A stretch of 39,808 nucleotides of DNA from Klebsiella pneumoniae (GTDB taxonomy: Bacteria; Desulfobacterota; Binatia; Bin18). Below, in pieces: positions 39,684 to 39,808 of this stretch. Positions within the stretch are counted from its first letter, which is position 1. Each line of letters begins with the position of its first letter. A program made the position numbers and the translations under genes. The DNA lies in assembly GCA_945865755.1 (NCBI GenBank), contig CAMBFS010000012.1:1-39808 (forward strand), given 5' to 3'. The notes under the pieces were generated by a model, which saw only the letters and a list, made by a program, of their open reading frames with translations, was not told the origin of the DNA and did not search any database.

Positions 39684-39808
39684 CTACCACATTTGGGTGG
39701 CCGGACGAGGCCAGACCTCATAGTTCCAGTCGCTATGAAACCTGTTCCGACGGATGCGTAGGGTAACAGACTCTTGATCACGGACCTTACGTCTTTTGGG
39801 GTAATTTT
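39684..39808 (-). mobile_element. C-terminus of an ISAzo13-family transposase, cut by the window edge
   Basis: The minus-strand frame enters from the right edge and ends at TAG 39684-39686. Its last 40 residues include NYPKRRKVRDQE, VTLRIRRNRFHSDWNYEVWP and RP, matching the family end pattern YPKGIKVSDEE...RHxFHGEWNYxIxPR of ISAzo13 (Rhodopirellula-type) transposases. The rest lies beyond the window. Confidence 0.6.

Overview
The window looks like a chromosomal contig from an uncultured, moderately GC-rich, Gram-negative bacterium. Shine-Dalgarno sites are strong (AAGGAG/AAAGGAG in front of most starts). Other pointers are lipoprotein, Tat and Sec signal peptides, luciferase-like oxidoreductases, class III CoA-transferases, Uma2 (DUF820) endonuclease-like paralogs and many dispersed palindromic repeats. 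This fits environmental lineages formerly lumped in Deltaproteobacteria (Binatota- or Tectomicrobia-like); that placement is an inference, and no rRNA or tRNA was recognised.

Region by region. 0-1.8 kb: a partial gene, a small exported protein, a lipoprotein cyclophilin and an isochorismatase-family hydrolase. 1.7-4.85 kb: a tandem array of three Uma2 genes, with a duplicated, beheaded piece of the isochorismatase gene trapped between copies 1 and 2. 5.0-13 kb: a catabolic block (D-aminoacylase-type amidohydrolase, two luciferase-like oxidoreductases, Nudix hydrolase, HpaH/DszC-like flavin enzyme, SMP-30 lactonase, VOC protein), with a MITE-like element inserted inside a palindromic repeat. 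13-17 kb: a tRNA-guanine transglycosylase fused to an MnmC-like methyltransferase, and a Tat-exported amine oxidase. 17-22.5 kb: a secreted protein with repeated Asp-Asp/VLAND modules, an enoyl-CoA hydratase, and a double class III CoA-transferase whose halves are joined by a minisatellite linker. 22.5-27 kb: two more Uma2 genes, a REP-associated tyrosine transposase bracketed by inverted REP copies, and RecQ. 27-28.8 kb: HigBA, a lone HicB-like protein, and a two-gene cassette (small RHH-like protein plus HNH nuclease). 29-34.4 kb: two large secreted proteins (metzincin-type protease with TolB-like and thrombospondin-3 repeats; kelch-type propeller) that share a C-terminal domain, and a truncated DUF7948 protein. 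34.5-35.8 kb: a second copy of the RHH-like/HNH cassette and a CopG-like antitoxin. 35.9-39.1 kb: TauD-type dioxygenase, SnoaL-like protein and CocE-type hydrolase. 39.2-39.8 kb: debris of a DUF4258/YgiT toxin-antitoxin pair and the end of an ISAzo13-type transposase.

The enzymes suggest a scavenging metabolism that takes apart amides, esters, amines and aromatic or alkyl acids (hydrolases, flavin monooxygenases, a dioxygenase, then CoA transfer and hydration). No single complete pathway can be named. The rest of the window is rich in selfish or defensive small modules. The most interesting candidates are the duplicated, translationally coupled RHH-like/HNH cassette, the TGT-methyltransferase fusion, the CoA-transferase fusion with one apparently inactive half, and the transposase with its REP pair.
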